DNA of 64,000 nt from Montifringilla adamsi (taxonomy: Eukaryota > Chordata > Aves > Passeriformes > Passeridae): the NCBI GenBank assembly GCA_017590115.1, contig JAGGNK010009114.1, positions 18,807,937 to 18,871,936 of the forward strand. The letters run 5' to 3'. Positions 1-12,300 of the stretch are shown piece after piece. A program made the position numbers and the translations under genes. How positions within the stretch are numbered: position 1 is the first letter of the stretch; each line of letters begins with the position of its first letter. The notes below the pieces were generated by a model that was given only the letters and a program-made list of their open reading frames with translations, was not told the origin of the DNA and made no database searches.

Positions 1-619
1 AGGAAATTGCTGTCCTTTAGGCATTTAGGAAGAATTTTCTGCACAGATTTGCTGTAGATTTGCTGTAACATTCTGGAAGGAAGAGGGAGCAGAAAGGGAA
101 AAACCCTCTACAAAAGCAGCTGCACTAAGAACCCAAGCCAAGTAAGCAGCTAGACAAGAGGTCCCACCTAAGCTCCCAGGTATTTTAGCTGAATAGACCA
201 AGTATTATGTGCACAAAGCTGTGCTAGGCAGTGCAGAGAAAAGGGACACAAAGCTGTATTGAAACATCATTTCATTCAAAAGAAATGATGTAAAGTAATT
301 CCTCTGTCCATTATCTATGTGATCAATTCAGATTAACCCATTTTGAAGAGTAACATTTCCTTCATCTGTTTAAAATTTTCAAAGAAGATATTCTTGGCCA
401 TTTGTTTATTCCTAAATAGAAACAGCTAAAGGGACACCACAGGACTGAAATTTGATGGATTCTAATATTCTCACAATTACACAGCTCTTATCCAGAAACT
501 GCTCATCACTGCAGGCTACACCAACAGCTAGGAGTCAATAAAACTCCCTTCCATGTGTATCCCACATAAGATATAAATAAAAAGTGCAACTTTATTTTTA
601 AGGTTATTCCAAGCTGAGC

Positions 620-1029
620 ATGATCACAGGGCTGGAGCACCTCTCCTATGAAGACAGGCTGATAGAGCTGGGGAAGTTCAGCCTGAAATAAAAAGGGCTT
701 TGGGGAGACCTTAGAGCCCCTTCCTCCAAGAGAGCTGGGGAGAGACTTTTCACAAGGATCTGTAGTACCACATCAAGCAGGAATGGCTTTAAGCTGAAGG
801 GGCCAAAGTTTAGATTAGATATTAGGAAGAAATTCTTCTCTGTGAGGGTCATGAGGCACTGGCACAGGTTGCCCAAAGAGGCAGGGCATCCCTGGGGGTG
901 TTCAAGATCAGGCTGGATGAGGCTTTGAGCAACCTGATCTGTGGGAAGAAGTCCCTGGCCATGGTAGGAGTTGGAACAAAATGATCTTTAAGGTCCCTTC
1001 CAACATAAACTATTCTAGGATTCTATGAC
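620..1029 (+). mobile_element. CR1 LINE 3' end fragment
   Basis: About 400 bases of the CR1 3' region in plus orientation, antisense to MYLK. Recognised from gggctggagcacctctcc, gcacaggttgcccaaagagg, the ggctggatgaggctttgagcaacctg segment, aggtcccttccaac and the terminal attctatga. It is 5' truncated, as usual for CR1. A short antisense ORF at 646-876 is part of it and is not a gene. Confidence 0.92.
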
Positions 1030-1987
1030 CTAAAATGCAAATCCTAACAAGCTCTGCTTCTACATTGTTTGATACTGACATTTATCTTTGGAAGAAATAG
1101 TATGATTTTAGATTATGATCTCAGCAATGGCTGTATCACTTTACAGCTTTCAAATATTCACCTTTCAGAGCATTTGTGAAGGAGAGAGCTGTTAGCTACC
1201 AGAGAAAAAGATGACATAAATGTTATGGAAACAGCTATTTTAGTCACCTTCTTCTAGGTACCAGTGTGTGAAAATTCATCTAAGGAGGAATGAGGAAGCA
1301 AGAATCTCCTAGTAAATAATTCAGAGCAGGAGGCTATGTTCTGAGAGTTCAGACACTCAGATTCTACAGATCTGCCAACTGAAGTCAAACAGTCCTCCAA
1401 TCTTGAGTCCCTGATGTCAAAAGAAATAAAATTATTATGGTTACTTAGTCTAAAAATCAGCATCTGGGATCCTGACAGTGGACTGAAGAAGGGAGAAATT
1501 TGAACTCTTGTTTTAGATCACAATTCTAATTTAAAAATAAGTCATCCCCTCTGCCAGTCTCAGACATGGGATATCAAATGGCGTCTTTCCTAAATAGCTG
1601 GAGTTTGCTATGGAGCCATTTGTCAAAAACCTCTTCTCAGTAGCATGCCAGAGGAAAAAGGCAGAGGAGGCAGCCAGTATCGAGGTAAGGAATGTGGTCA
1701 TCCTGGTGCCCAGCAGTGAGCACCTACAGCTGTGGCTGCCACCACCACAGGAAGCCAGAAAGCTGAGGTAATGTCATTAACACATCAGGCAGGAGCTCAC
1801 AGCCTCCCAGGAACAAAATTTTGCAAGCCAAACTCTACCTGCAGACTCCCAGAGCATGCATTGTCCTGCAGGATACTTGAAGTGGGAAATAGGCTAAGGG
1901 AAGCTTCAGGAAGAAAAGCAACTACTTGAAGGAGATCAGAAGACAGAGGAAAAACACTTTAGTGACTGAGGCATGTAAAAGTTTCTA

Positions 1988-2033
1988 GGGCAGCTCTAGA
2001 GAAATACTGTGGGCAGCTCTAGAGAAATACTGT
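1988..2033. repeat. Perfect 23-base tandem duplication
   Basis: The 23 bases at 1988-2010 (beginning gggcagctctagag) are repeated exactly at 2011-2033. Confidence 0.97.
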
Positions 2034-2473
2034 ATGCTAAGCTTTTGATGATCTGATCCTTCAACATCCTCGATCTATGGTGGTTAAGGTGTTTCAGGGA
2101 CTAGATTTTGCTTAAAGCCTGTTATTTGAACTTCAGCACTTATAAAATGTATTACTTTAAATTACAGAACCATAAAAATAGCTTATCAAATATCTAAGAC
2201 AGATTACACTGTGACCATAATATCACAGAAGGTGCAGGTATATTTGATTGTAATCAATATTTAATACATTTCTTTTCCAGGTAGATGAAGACTGACCTTT
2301 AGTGAGGAGTTACAGAATCACATTCTTACCTCGTGTCATGTGACTTTAGGGAAAAAATAACACTATTCTTTTCTAGACCTCCTACCACAAATACCACATC
2401 TGCAACACAGCAGTGAAGGTTCAGTACCCAAGTTCTATTATTAGGCTTGTTGTCTAGTTTTGTGTTCATTTTA

Positions 2474-2516
2474 GATCACAATGGAAAGTGATCAAAATGT
2501 GATCACAATGGAAAGT
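2474..2516. repeat. Direct repeat, 16 bases, 27-base period
   Basis: gatcacaatggaaagt occurs at 2474-2489 and again at 2501-2516. Confidence 0.95.
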
Positions 2517-3132
2517 ATTCAAAAATAAGCTCACCAGAAGGTGAGTTGATAAGAAGGACATTTGCTTACTTAAAGCCCCTTAAATAATTTAAACTCCATG
2601 GCAGCTTTATAAGTCTGTCACACAGCCTCACCTAGGCCTTGCCCAAGGCCAAGACTAATTAACAAGAGTACAGTGTCATCAGCACGACCATGGCTGAAAA
2701 CAAGTACCTCAGTCTGTAAACTGTCCATGTTCTAAGACTATGGAACACATGGGTGGTTGAGCTGCTAATTTATTTTTTCTCACTTACACTAGAAAAGCAA
2801 ACAACCAAACATCTGTGAATGCAAAGAATTAGGGAGTTGTAGAGTGAGAAATGTGCCACACGCAGTCCTGAGGCAGACTGACACCCAGACTCACGCAGGC
2901 AGTTCTCACTGGCTCTCAAAGGATGCACACAGCTCAGAAACAAATCTTACAAGTTCACTTTACTGCTCTAAAAACCTTCTAGAAATACAGTGGGCAGCAG
3001 AAGAGTACAGATTATTCCACAAAGAATCCAGAGCCCTTGGTTGTGTCCTATCTCTCTGCTCATGCTCCTTTATGGTATACACTGAATTACCTATTGACCA
3101 AAAAGTGCAGAAGGGAAGGGGGTAGAGTTCTT

Positions 3133-3157
3133 TGTGTGTGTGTGTGTGTGTGTGTGT
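3133..3157. repeat. (TG)n microsatellite
   Basis: About 12 uninterrupted TG units on the plus strand, so CA units in the MYLK transcript, about 90 bases past the exon O donor. Confidence 0.97.
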
Positions 3158-3246
3158 AAGTAGTCCCTAAAGGTCATTCTTAGGAAATAAGCTGGAAAGA
3201 AGGAAGTTCTAAGGAAGGGTTTTCTTGTACCCAGCACAGTACTCAC

Positions 3247-3363
3247 CTTCTACCACCACTTTGCAAGCACATTCAGCTTTCCCTGCTGGGCTCTCAGCTA
3301 TGCACTTGTACTCGCCCCCATCTTCAGGCATGGCCTTCTCAATGGTCAGTGAGCAGAGTGTCC
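3247..3363 (-). CDS. MYLK: MYLK exon O: second half of Ig domain 7
   Basis: The 117-base exon, phase 1 to 1, has an acceptor ctgtacag and a donor GAAG|gtgagt. It reads G-T-L-C-S-L-T-I-E-K, AMPEDGGEYKCIAES and PAGKAECACKVVVE. Chicken and human read TLCSLTIEK / SLCSVSIEK and EYKCIAEN / LYKCVAKN. The F-strand Cys pairs with the Cys in exon N. This is the last MYLK exon in the window; the linker and Ig8 that follow are before base 1. A (CA)n run lies about 90 bases past the donor in transcript sense. Confidence 0.96.
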
Positions 3364-6300
3364 CTGTACAGAGGAGGGAGAGATCAAATGCATGTTAGGC
3401 TGCAGCTCACAAAAACCTCAGTGCTAGCAAGGAGCAGAAGGTGCCAAATGATCCAGTTCATCACTACAGGTGATCTTCTCTGCTAGAAAAAGTTGTCCTT
3501 AAAAATTAAACCTTATTGGAGTCCTATTAATGGTAAATAAATCAAAAATTGAATCTTATTGCTCTTCCCTAGGATACTCCAAGTTGTCCCTGCAGCCCTG
3601 AACTGGTTCCTAGAGGCAGAGAAGACCCACAGCAGCACCTCTGCTGTTCTTCTTGTCTTGCAGGAGAGATCAGAAGTCCTCACTTGGGTGACTTTTTTCC
3701 AAAAGTGCTCCTAGTGTAGCACTGTAAATAAAAGTAAATGGGCACTGTCTAGTGACCATTATCAAAGTTTTGATTCAGCCTTGTCTCTATCACTCCCTTG
3801 AGCATTCACGTGTGTCAGAGTAGAACTTCATCTCAGCCCCTAAGTTTAAAAACGGAACTGAAAGACATTTTCTTTTTGCTTGAATTGCCTAATGAATAAC
3901 TGCATGTATAACATCCATTAGAAAGTCCAATATATTAGTGGCAATCAAGTTTATCACTGCAACAAATTCATTTCTTTATAAACAAAATCATAAAATTTGA
4001 CTTAATAGTGTTTGCAGACACAGGATGCGACATAAGCTTGTTATTTACCAAGGGAAGCTTGGTATGACCCAAGGGAAATACATTTCCTCTGAAAAATTAA
4101 AACTCTGTGAACCAAAATAGAAGTTGTTCCCAGTAGATGAGGGATGAGGAAGAAGAACCTTGTCCCTTACTTTCACTTGCATTGCCTGGAACAATGAAGT
4201 ACTTTCCTCCCCAGGGTGAACCCCAAATAAATGCTCCACACTTTCCCCTTCCAAATATCCCTCATTAAGTGAAGTTGAAGTGTGGGCTTGCTTTCTCCTT
4301 CTTCATTGGAAAGTTGGGTCTGTCTCCAAACACAGCCTGAGGCCTTGTGTCCTTCTGCCCATTGTTGTTGGCCTCTCCAGAACACTTCCACCCTCCACTT
4401 AACCTCAGCTGCACTAAAACCTTCCCCTTTCCTCTGTTTGCCTTTCTCACCGTCATTCCTAATTAAAGAACTGAAGAGATGGATTTGTTTTTCAGATGTT
4501 TACCCTGTTTCCTGAGATGTAAGGAAATTTCCCAGCACCTTTCTCTCTGTGCTAACTGGAAGCCTCCCAAAGTGCTCAACACCAGGCTCCCAATCAAATG
4601 TATTCCCTGGGATGTGGGAGATAGCACAGGCACAGGTGATACTGGCCCATGAAAAGGACCTGCAAAAGAACTCTTCTCCATCTGAAGAACTTTGGGAGTT
4701 TACTGGTACTCTTTGGAGATGAACTCCATTTGGACATGGCAATTATGATGTTGTCATTCAGATTTTTCTCTCATTTCAAACATGGATGTCATTATTCAAG
4801 AAAAATCTTATAAAAAACATTAAAATGGTTTCCAACAAATTTGGTTTGCCAAAACCACACATCCATTAGAAGAAGCTTTTTTTCTCCCCTCTTTATCATC
4901 CTCCACAAAATCAAGCAGCTCTAAATAATGACTATTTTCCCCTAAGAAATGATGTGAAAACTGTCTCAGAAGAGGAGCACTGACCCCTCACTCACATGGG
5001 CTGTGCTCAGCCAACCACAGGGTGAAGAGAAAATCCACGTGCCCTCCCTGAGGCAACGCTTTTCCATGAGTCAGGCTGAAGCCAAAAATGTCACGAGCTG
5101 CAGTTCCATTCCAAATGGAGGAGAGACAGTAGAAAAGTATTCTTGCAGGCATCTAGCAAATATAAATTCACATGTCTCTGCTGTTTAAAGAGACATTTGG
5201 AGAGCAAGCCAAAGATAACTTCCAGTCTAAGAATTTATATAAATCTATGTAACATTATTGGAACAGATTGCACATTGAAACCTAAAGATGCTAGTACAAA
5301 AGCCCATGAACTATGGAACAAAGACACATACATGTGAAGGAGACCTCTGGCCACTTTACTGCAGGAAAGGAACCTGGCCTGTAAGAATAACTGAATCATT
5401 AAGGGACTGGAACAATGCAGAATTTACTTTAGCTTCTACAGGAGTTTTCTACCTGCTCAAAAGCCCTTCCTCAGCTCACTGAAGACTAATGTGATGACAC
5501 AGGGTCATTCCTTAACACTTGTTTAATGAAGTTATTTTGTGAGAAAGAGGGTGAAGGAAATCTGCTTTTTTTCAAGGGCCATGTCATTTTCTCTCCTAAC
5601 TCCCACCTCCCAGAAGAAATAAACTGCATTCTATTTTCCTCCACTTCTCTCTCCCCAGGAACTCCACAGGAACAGCACATGCAAAACTCATGGGGATTGC
5701 TGGGCTTCTTCCTACCACCAGATACAATGGCAGTAGCCCTCAATGGAGGAGTGAAGGGGAAATGAGATAATTTGGCTCACTCTCCTTTATACAGCCACTA
5801 GTATTTATGAAACTGTGGACTACTAGGACTAGGTATGAAATTGTCCAATGCACCAGAAAGATTTGGCCAGGTTGGATCAGGAGTATAAGGGGAGGCTGAG
5901 GGAGTATGGCTGTCGAAACCTCATTTTCATGGAAAACCAGGAAAAATCCCCAAACCACTGAAACCCAGGAAAAACTTGATGAGATTTCATAAGGACAGGA
6001 AACTTCCCAACCAGGCCTATGTTCTGTGATCTGGAGCTACAGTCAATTCCCGGGGCTAGAAGGCCAAATGTCTTTCAATGAAGTATTTGGTATTTCCTCT
6101 GCAAACCCCATCATGACAAGATTATTTTCTCAGAACTGCTACAAAGCCCAGACTGGTTACTCCAGTTGGGTATTCTGAAATCCTGGCACTTCACAAATCC
6201 CAGTCAGCTAAAATGCTTGTTATATATTTTGTCACCCCAACCCTCTGTTTTTTTTAGGAAGCAGGCCATGGATGATCTTTAAACATCGTCACGAAGTGCA

Positions 6301-9300
6301 GGATTGGAATAAACATGAGTACTGGAATCTACCACTTAGACATTGGGACTGGTGCAGCTCTAGAAAAGATCTTAACAGCCACAGAAGCTGATACTTTACT
6401 GGAGGCTCTAGTTTAGATACACAGAGCCTTTCCCTTGGATTTTTAGCTATTAAAGGGTTAAAGGGTTCTCTGACTTACTCAAAAATAGTGCAAGACAGTT
6501 TAAAATATCTCTAGGCTTCTGCATTCTTTCCATGAAACTCCACAGAAAGTCAACCTCAGATATAAAACAAATACACAAACCAACAAAAAACAGCTCCTTA
6601 GTCTCATTCCCCCCACTGGCATCTAGCTGGCCAACCTCCTGATTCCTGTCCATGATGCAGACTCAAGTTTATGGCTTTCTCATTTGTATTCCATGGTACA
6701 AGAAAGTACTGTGGAATATTTAGGCAATATTAATAAACACTGGTCTGTGAGAAATTGTGCCTAGGAGACATAATAATTTTTTAAGGAACTCATTGGCTTA
6801 TAGAGGTAATTTTCTAATAAATTTCAAATTGTCTGGGCAAGTTCAAATGTGTGCTAGTGTTACAGTCATGTTTAAAAATGAGAAGTGGATTGACCAGGAA
6901 AATATTGACTACAGTTACAATGAAAATGGTGAAAAAAACCACAGGAATTTCAGAGAAGAAAAAATGTCAAATGTAATTATTGATAACTGATAGAGTTTTA
7001 AGGAAAACAATGTAAGAAACCTACTTTCATGATTCACAACATTAGACATTTAACCAGCAAATGTATCTGTGCAAAGGTAATTTTTTTAACCTTTACTGAA
7101 ATATTTGTGGTAATATCACATTATTCTGATTTTAATTAATGCTATATTCATTAATTACTATATAAATGACATTGATTTAGGAGGAGTTAGAGCTGCCAAA
7201 ATAAAGATCTCCTGAAGAAGCTGACAACAGGAAATCATCACTCAGTCTGTTTCTAGTGGATTTCCTCTGTGATCAGACTAGGACCCAAGCAATTCAATAT
7301 TTTAATCTATGACATGTAAGTACTCATAAATTAACTTTTATAAATTTACAGATGCTAGAAAGAATCTTGGAAAGGGAAAAGATAGCAACATAGTCCTCCT
7401 AAACAATCTCATTTACTTCTTAATTTGAGTCCCATTCACTCAAAGAAAATGGAGCTTGAGACAAAAAGAAAAGGGTGAAAAGAAAAGCTCTGATGGCAGC
7501 AAGGGATGCTGTATATTCAGGAGGTTTAAAGCTTAATAGAGAAATGACAAACATGAGTTCCAAAGTTGTGAGGTAGGAAGAGGACCAACAACCTCCAGTA
7601 AGGGCAGCAACAGGAAGGTGATCTCCTTCTCACTGATGCTGATACTCACACATGATTCTGCTTCCTCTTTTCTAAATAGGAAAAGCAACTGGAGAGGAGA
7701 TATTGGAAAGAGAACCAAACCAAAACAACCCCAAGCCTCCAAGGGCTGGATGAAGTGCATCACGGAGAGAAAGTTAGTAAGAGCTTGACTTGTCGAGTTT
7801 CAACAAAAAGGAGAAAGCTATCTTGGTTACAGAGTCAAAGCCTTTCTGTCAAGTTAGAAATAAGGCATTGTTTTGTTTCTTGATTTAATACAAAACTCTT
7901 ACTAGAATAGCTAGAATTTGCAATAAATTGCCAGTGGTTATGGAAAATATCTCCCTTTGCTGTATTTAAACCCACACTTCATGCATTTTCTGGAAGAGGA
8001 CAGATTCAGACATAAATGACAGTGCAGAGGGAAATGCAGCCTATGACAAACATGGTATTATCAGAACTGATGCTCAGATGATCTCCCCAACCTTTAACTT
8101 TCTGAAGAAGCTTTTGTAAGGTGCAAAATGCATCTACTTTAAGCAGTGCATAGAGTTGTGTTAATTATACACCAAATTCTTGCTCAAATCTGATTTAAAA
8201 AGAAAACAAAATAGTCACGGCAGATCCTAGCTAGCCTGGCAGATGTAGACTTGCATGACTGGTAGGAAGACTTAGGAGTTAAGTCACAAGAAAGTTGTTA
8301 AGGCATTATTGCTAATAAGATTACCAAATCTCTATGCTGCCAAGAAACTTGGGAATAAAAAATTCTGGTTTAGACAAAGCAATACAAACTCAGGGTATTT
8401 TCTAAGCTACAGCATCACTGCTGTATAGACCTGAGTCTGTATTAGAAAGTTCCTCTTCCATCTATATAGTCATAGAGTACTAAATCTATCAAAAAAAAGC
8501 TGAGCAAGCTGACTTTAAAAATGGCAAATGTGCAAGTTTAGACTTGTATTCACTCATACACCTCAGCTGGCCAGTTTACTAAGGATGCTGTGCACAACCC
8601 TTTCACTGCTATCTCATAGAACAACTTTGGAGCCATGCAAGAACTTTCTCAGTGGATTTTCTGTTCAAGAGTGAGTCACACAGCAGGACAGCAGCACAGG
8701 ACACTGCTGGGCTAGTGCTATACAAATGTAAAACAAAATGGGTTCTGCTCTAAAGTGTTCACCCTGTGAGGAAAATGGTTCTGCTCTGTCCTTATATGTC
8801 TAACTTCACTGCAATGTCTGCTAGAGCCTTCTTAAAAACATTTTTTCCAAACAAAAAGCCCCCCCATAACTTCAAGCAAAGAAGCCTCTCATTAAAGTGC
8901 CTCTTAACCATGCATCATCTACCCCATACTGTATGAATGTATAATGCTCCAATTTATGAATACCCTCTTTTTATTGTTAGAAACCACTTATTTTGATCTT
9001 TAATGGGCAAAAAGCACATTAATATCTATCTCAGGAATGTAGATAATGGCACTCTGACAGGTTTAAAAGAAGAAAAATATAAAATCAAACCATTAATAAA
9101 ATTATTCCACATCAGAAAAATAGTGCAAGAGCTCAGTTCATCATAAAAATAATACATTAAGCAAAAAATCATGCCAATCAACCAACAGAGTACTATTTGG
9201 GGAAGTGTAAAAAGGAATGGAAGAAAAAGTGTACTGATGTTCATGATTTCAAAGGGAAAATAGTTGAAATGTAAAATGGAGGGAACATGACAATCTATCA

Positions 9301-12300
9301 GCTATTGCTATGATTGTGACATTCGGGATAATGCTGCCCAGATTCTGACTTCTAACTAACCCTAACCCTGCAATAATGGAATCCACTGCAAGCCCTAGAT
9401 TAACTACCAGAAATCAGCCCAAATGCTGCATAAATATGCCTGAAGATAAAGGTCATTTTAGGAGCAGGGTTTAGCTTTTCTTTTGGCAAAGGCCTTACCA
9501 GTCAGAGACTATTCTGATGCTGGTGTTTGTACCCAGGCTGCTCCAAAGGTACAGAAGCAGGAATAGCACTCTCCCTTCTCCTGCACTCCAATGGCTAAAC
9601 TGCATTGGGTGGGCAATTTAGTGTCAGTCAGGCTCTGCAAGCACAGAGGACACCTGTGAACAGCATTGTTTCTAAATGGTAAAGGGCCTCAATATCAACT
9701 AGGAAAAATATGCCAAGGAAAGTTATTTTTAGTGAGTGACTACACATAGTTTTTACATAGTTTGCCTGTCCTGTGAACATAGTACACACAAGTATATTTC
9801 TCAGTTTGACCTTCCTGGCCAAATATGCCACTGTTTAATCACATGTTCCTGAAACTGAATTTTATGCATTTATCTTCACAACATATATGGCATCAGAAGA
9901 TGAGCAAACTTTTGTCTGTTTTTGACTTTTTTTTTTCTCTCTTCTAATTCAATTTCCAAAACACAATGACACGGCATTCTGAGGGTTCGTGCATTACTTA
10001 CACTGACCAGTTTGTGGGACAGTATTCCATACTAAGATGGGCTAGTAGTGTGACTAAGAAGCAGATGGACATGCTTCGCTCTAGATAGGCAATTTTCCAG
10101 TATCCAGCTCATTAAGAACATGTAAGTTATTGTGAAATACCTCTGGTGAATCTAAAAAAACCCACCACAGTCACCACCAAACATCACAACACCACAAAAA
10201 CAGTTTGTGAAATGGCTAAGAACAGATCTAGTCTATCCTCTTCCATAGTGGATTTTGTTGCTGAACACAAGGAGGAGCAAGGTCATACCAAAGAAATAAA
10301 AAATGTCTTTGTAAGATCTAAACCCACTAAAGTGAGCTAGGTCTGTTTGCTCTGAATTCCTCTTCTTCCCCACAGACCCAACCTTCTTTCAGGTGAGGAT
10401 GACTCTAGGGCACTACCTTCAGGGCCCACTAAATGCTGCTCCAAGCTTTGACAAAGGCACTGCTGCTGAATTACACCTGTGAGTGTGATGGTATTGCATT
10501 TTCAGTGTTTGGGGCAAAGGAGGGAAAATGGGACTTTGCCTTTGGCCTGCTCTGTACTGCATCCAGTGTTCTTGGTGCTCTCAATGTTTAAAGCTGCTCC
10601 AAACACTATCTATGAGACTAATACAGTTTCCCTGTTGAACAATATTTCCTGATACTGAATGAATTTGCTATTTCTTAGTTCTAGTCCTCTATTCCAGTCC
10701 TTTATTCCTTCTCCTCTCTTGGTTCCCTCAAGTAAGTATGTGTTCCTAATTAGGGAAACAGAGAAAACTGAATCTCTATGAAATCTGGAACTTAAAAGTA
10801 TCATGCATACCTAGTTAGTTACTTAACACTTGGCATGAAAGAATCTTACAGCGAGAGAGCAGCAACACATTCTGCTCCAAGAGCCAAAGCTAGCAGGTAC
10901 TGTCAGGAAAAAAACAAAACTGACCATCATGCAATGCACCCTCTCAGTGTACCAGAGGGTATGTAATAAGGTTTAAAAAAATAGTTCTAATCCTCATTCC
11001 TTGTCTTTCCATTAAAGGACAAAACTTAGAGCCCTGTGTAATATTTCTTTCCAAGATCCTCTGCAAATATGTGCAGAAGAAAGCCTAGCTTTGAGATACT
11101 GGTAACACTGACTCCTAAGCATGGTTCAAGTGTAACAGTGCAGGTACAAGTGGAACATGAGGACAGTGTCTTCACCCCCTGCAAGAAGCTGTCCTGGAAA
11201 AGTGGATCCCTTATGCAGGACTGAGCTTTGATCCTGCCCTCAGTGGAAAGCACTGTCAATGCCTGACACCCTGGAGTGCTGTGACCAGGAGTGTCACCCA
11301 GCCCAGGCAAACTGGATGGGAAAAGCCTCCTGCCCTGCTCACACAGCTGGCTGAGCATTTCTGGACATCAGGATCACTTTACTATAAACAGCTACCCTTG
11401 ATTTGCAATTCCACAGCACCATTATATAGAGTGAATAAGAGCTGGGGGATTATAATAGTCAGTTACTCAGATTATTTCAGTGAAGAAAACAGCTTTCTGC
11501 AGCACCATAACACCAAAGCTTTGGGACTTTAGGAGGTTCCACCATAGCTCAGAAGCTTTGATACAGAGGTGCTGTCTATCTGATGGACTTTTGACAGAAG
11601 CCATGGAACTTTGGGATGCATAATTTTCTTTCCACTCTGAGCAACTCCAGGAAAAGCCTTGAAATTTTGCTTCCAGCATAAGGCTGCCTAAACAGACTGA
11701 TTCTGTCAGTCCTTTTTGTAAGAATGGTATTTCCACCAGTCAATGTTTTCTCATGTACATGACACTTATCCTTATTCTATACAGCCCCCTTAGGTGAAAA
11801 TCAACATGGACTCACAAAAAAACCCCTCAAAAAACACATTATGCTATTTCACACACAGGCCAGACACAATGCACCTGCTACCATTTGCCTTTCTCCATCT
11901 GCTTTGGTATCTCCTTAATGCACTGCTCAAGTACCCCCAGCCTCTCTGAAGACCATGCTACTTCTGACTGCATCCACTTCAGGAGAATGCCTGTGTTACT
12001 CTGCTTGGAGCACTGCACAAGGATTCAATGGTTGTGCTGAACTCTTCTGCATATTAATTTGGTTCTCATTTGGTAAGACTAAAAATAACCTGGATTAAAT
12101 GAAGGAAGATTGAAAAGTAAGAGTGCAGTCCCCTGTTTCAAGCTATAATTCTCACTGTGAACATGAACTTTTTTGTTGCAGTGTGCCAGAGGATATAATT
12201 CTCCAGATAATTCCCTCAGTGTTTTATGGAATACATATGAAGTTAAGAAGGTTTTTTTCTGTGCTATCAATTGTCCTTCCTTCCTATTTTTGTCCCAAGG

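Larger units (their letters stand above)
1..3246 (-). other. Intron after MYLK exon O (incomplete)
   Basis: Non-coding. It holds the CR1 at 620-1029, the duplications at 1988 and 2474 and the TG repeat at 3133. I searched both strands for the next MYLK segment (KTPPK-rich linker, Ig8) and did not find it. Short ORFs here have no recognisable motifs. Confidence 0.85.

Noticed and set aside
9356..9368. Telomere-like CTAACCCTAACCC
   Set aside because: Only two units; too short to be an interstitial telomeric repeat.
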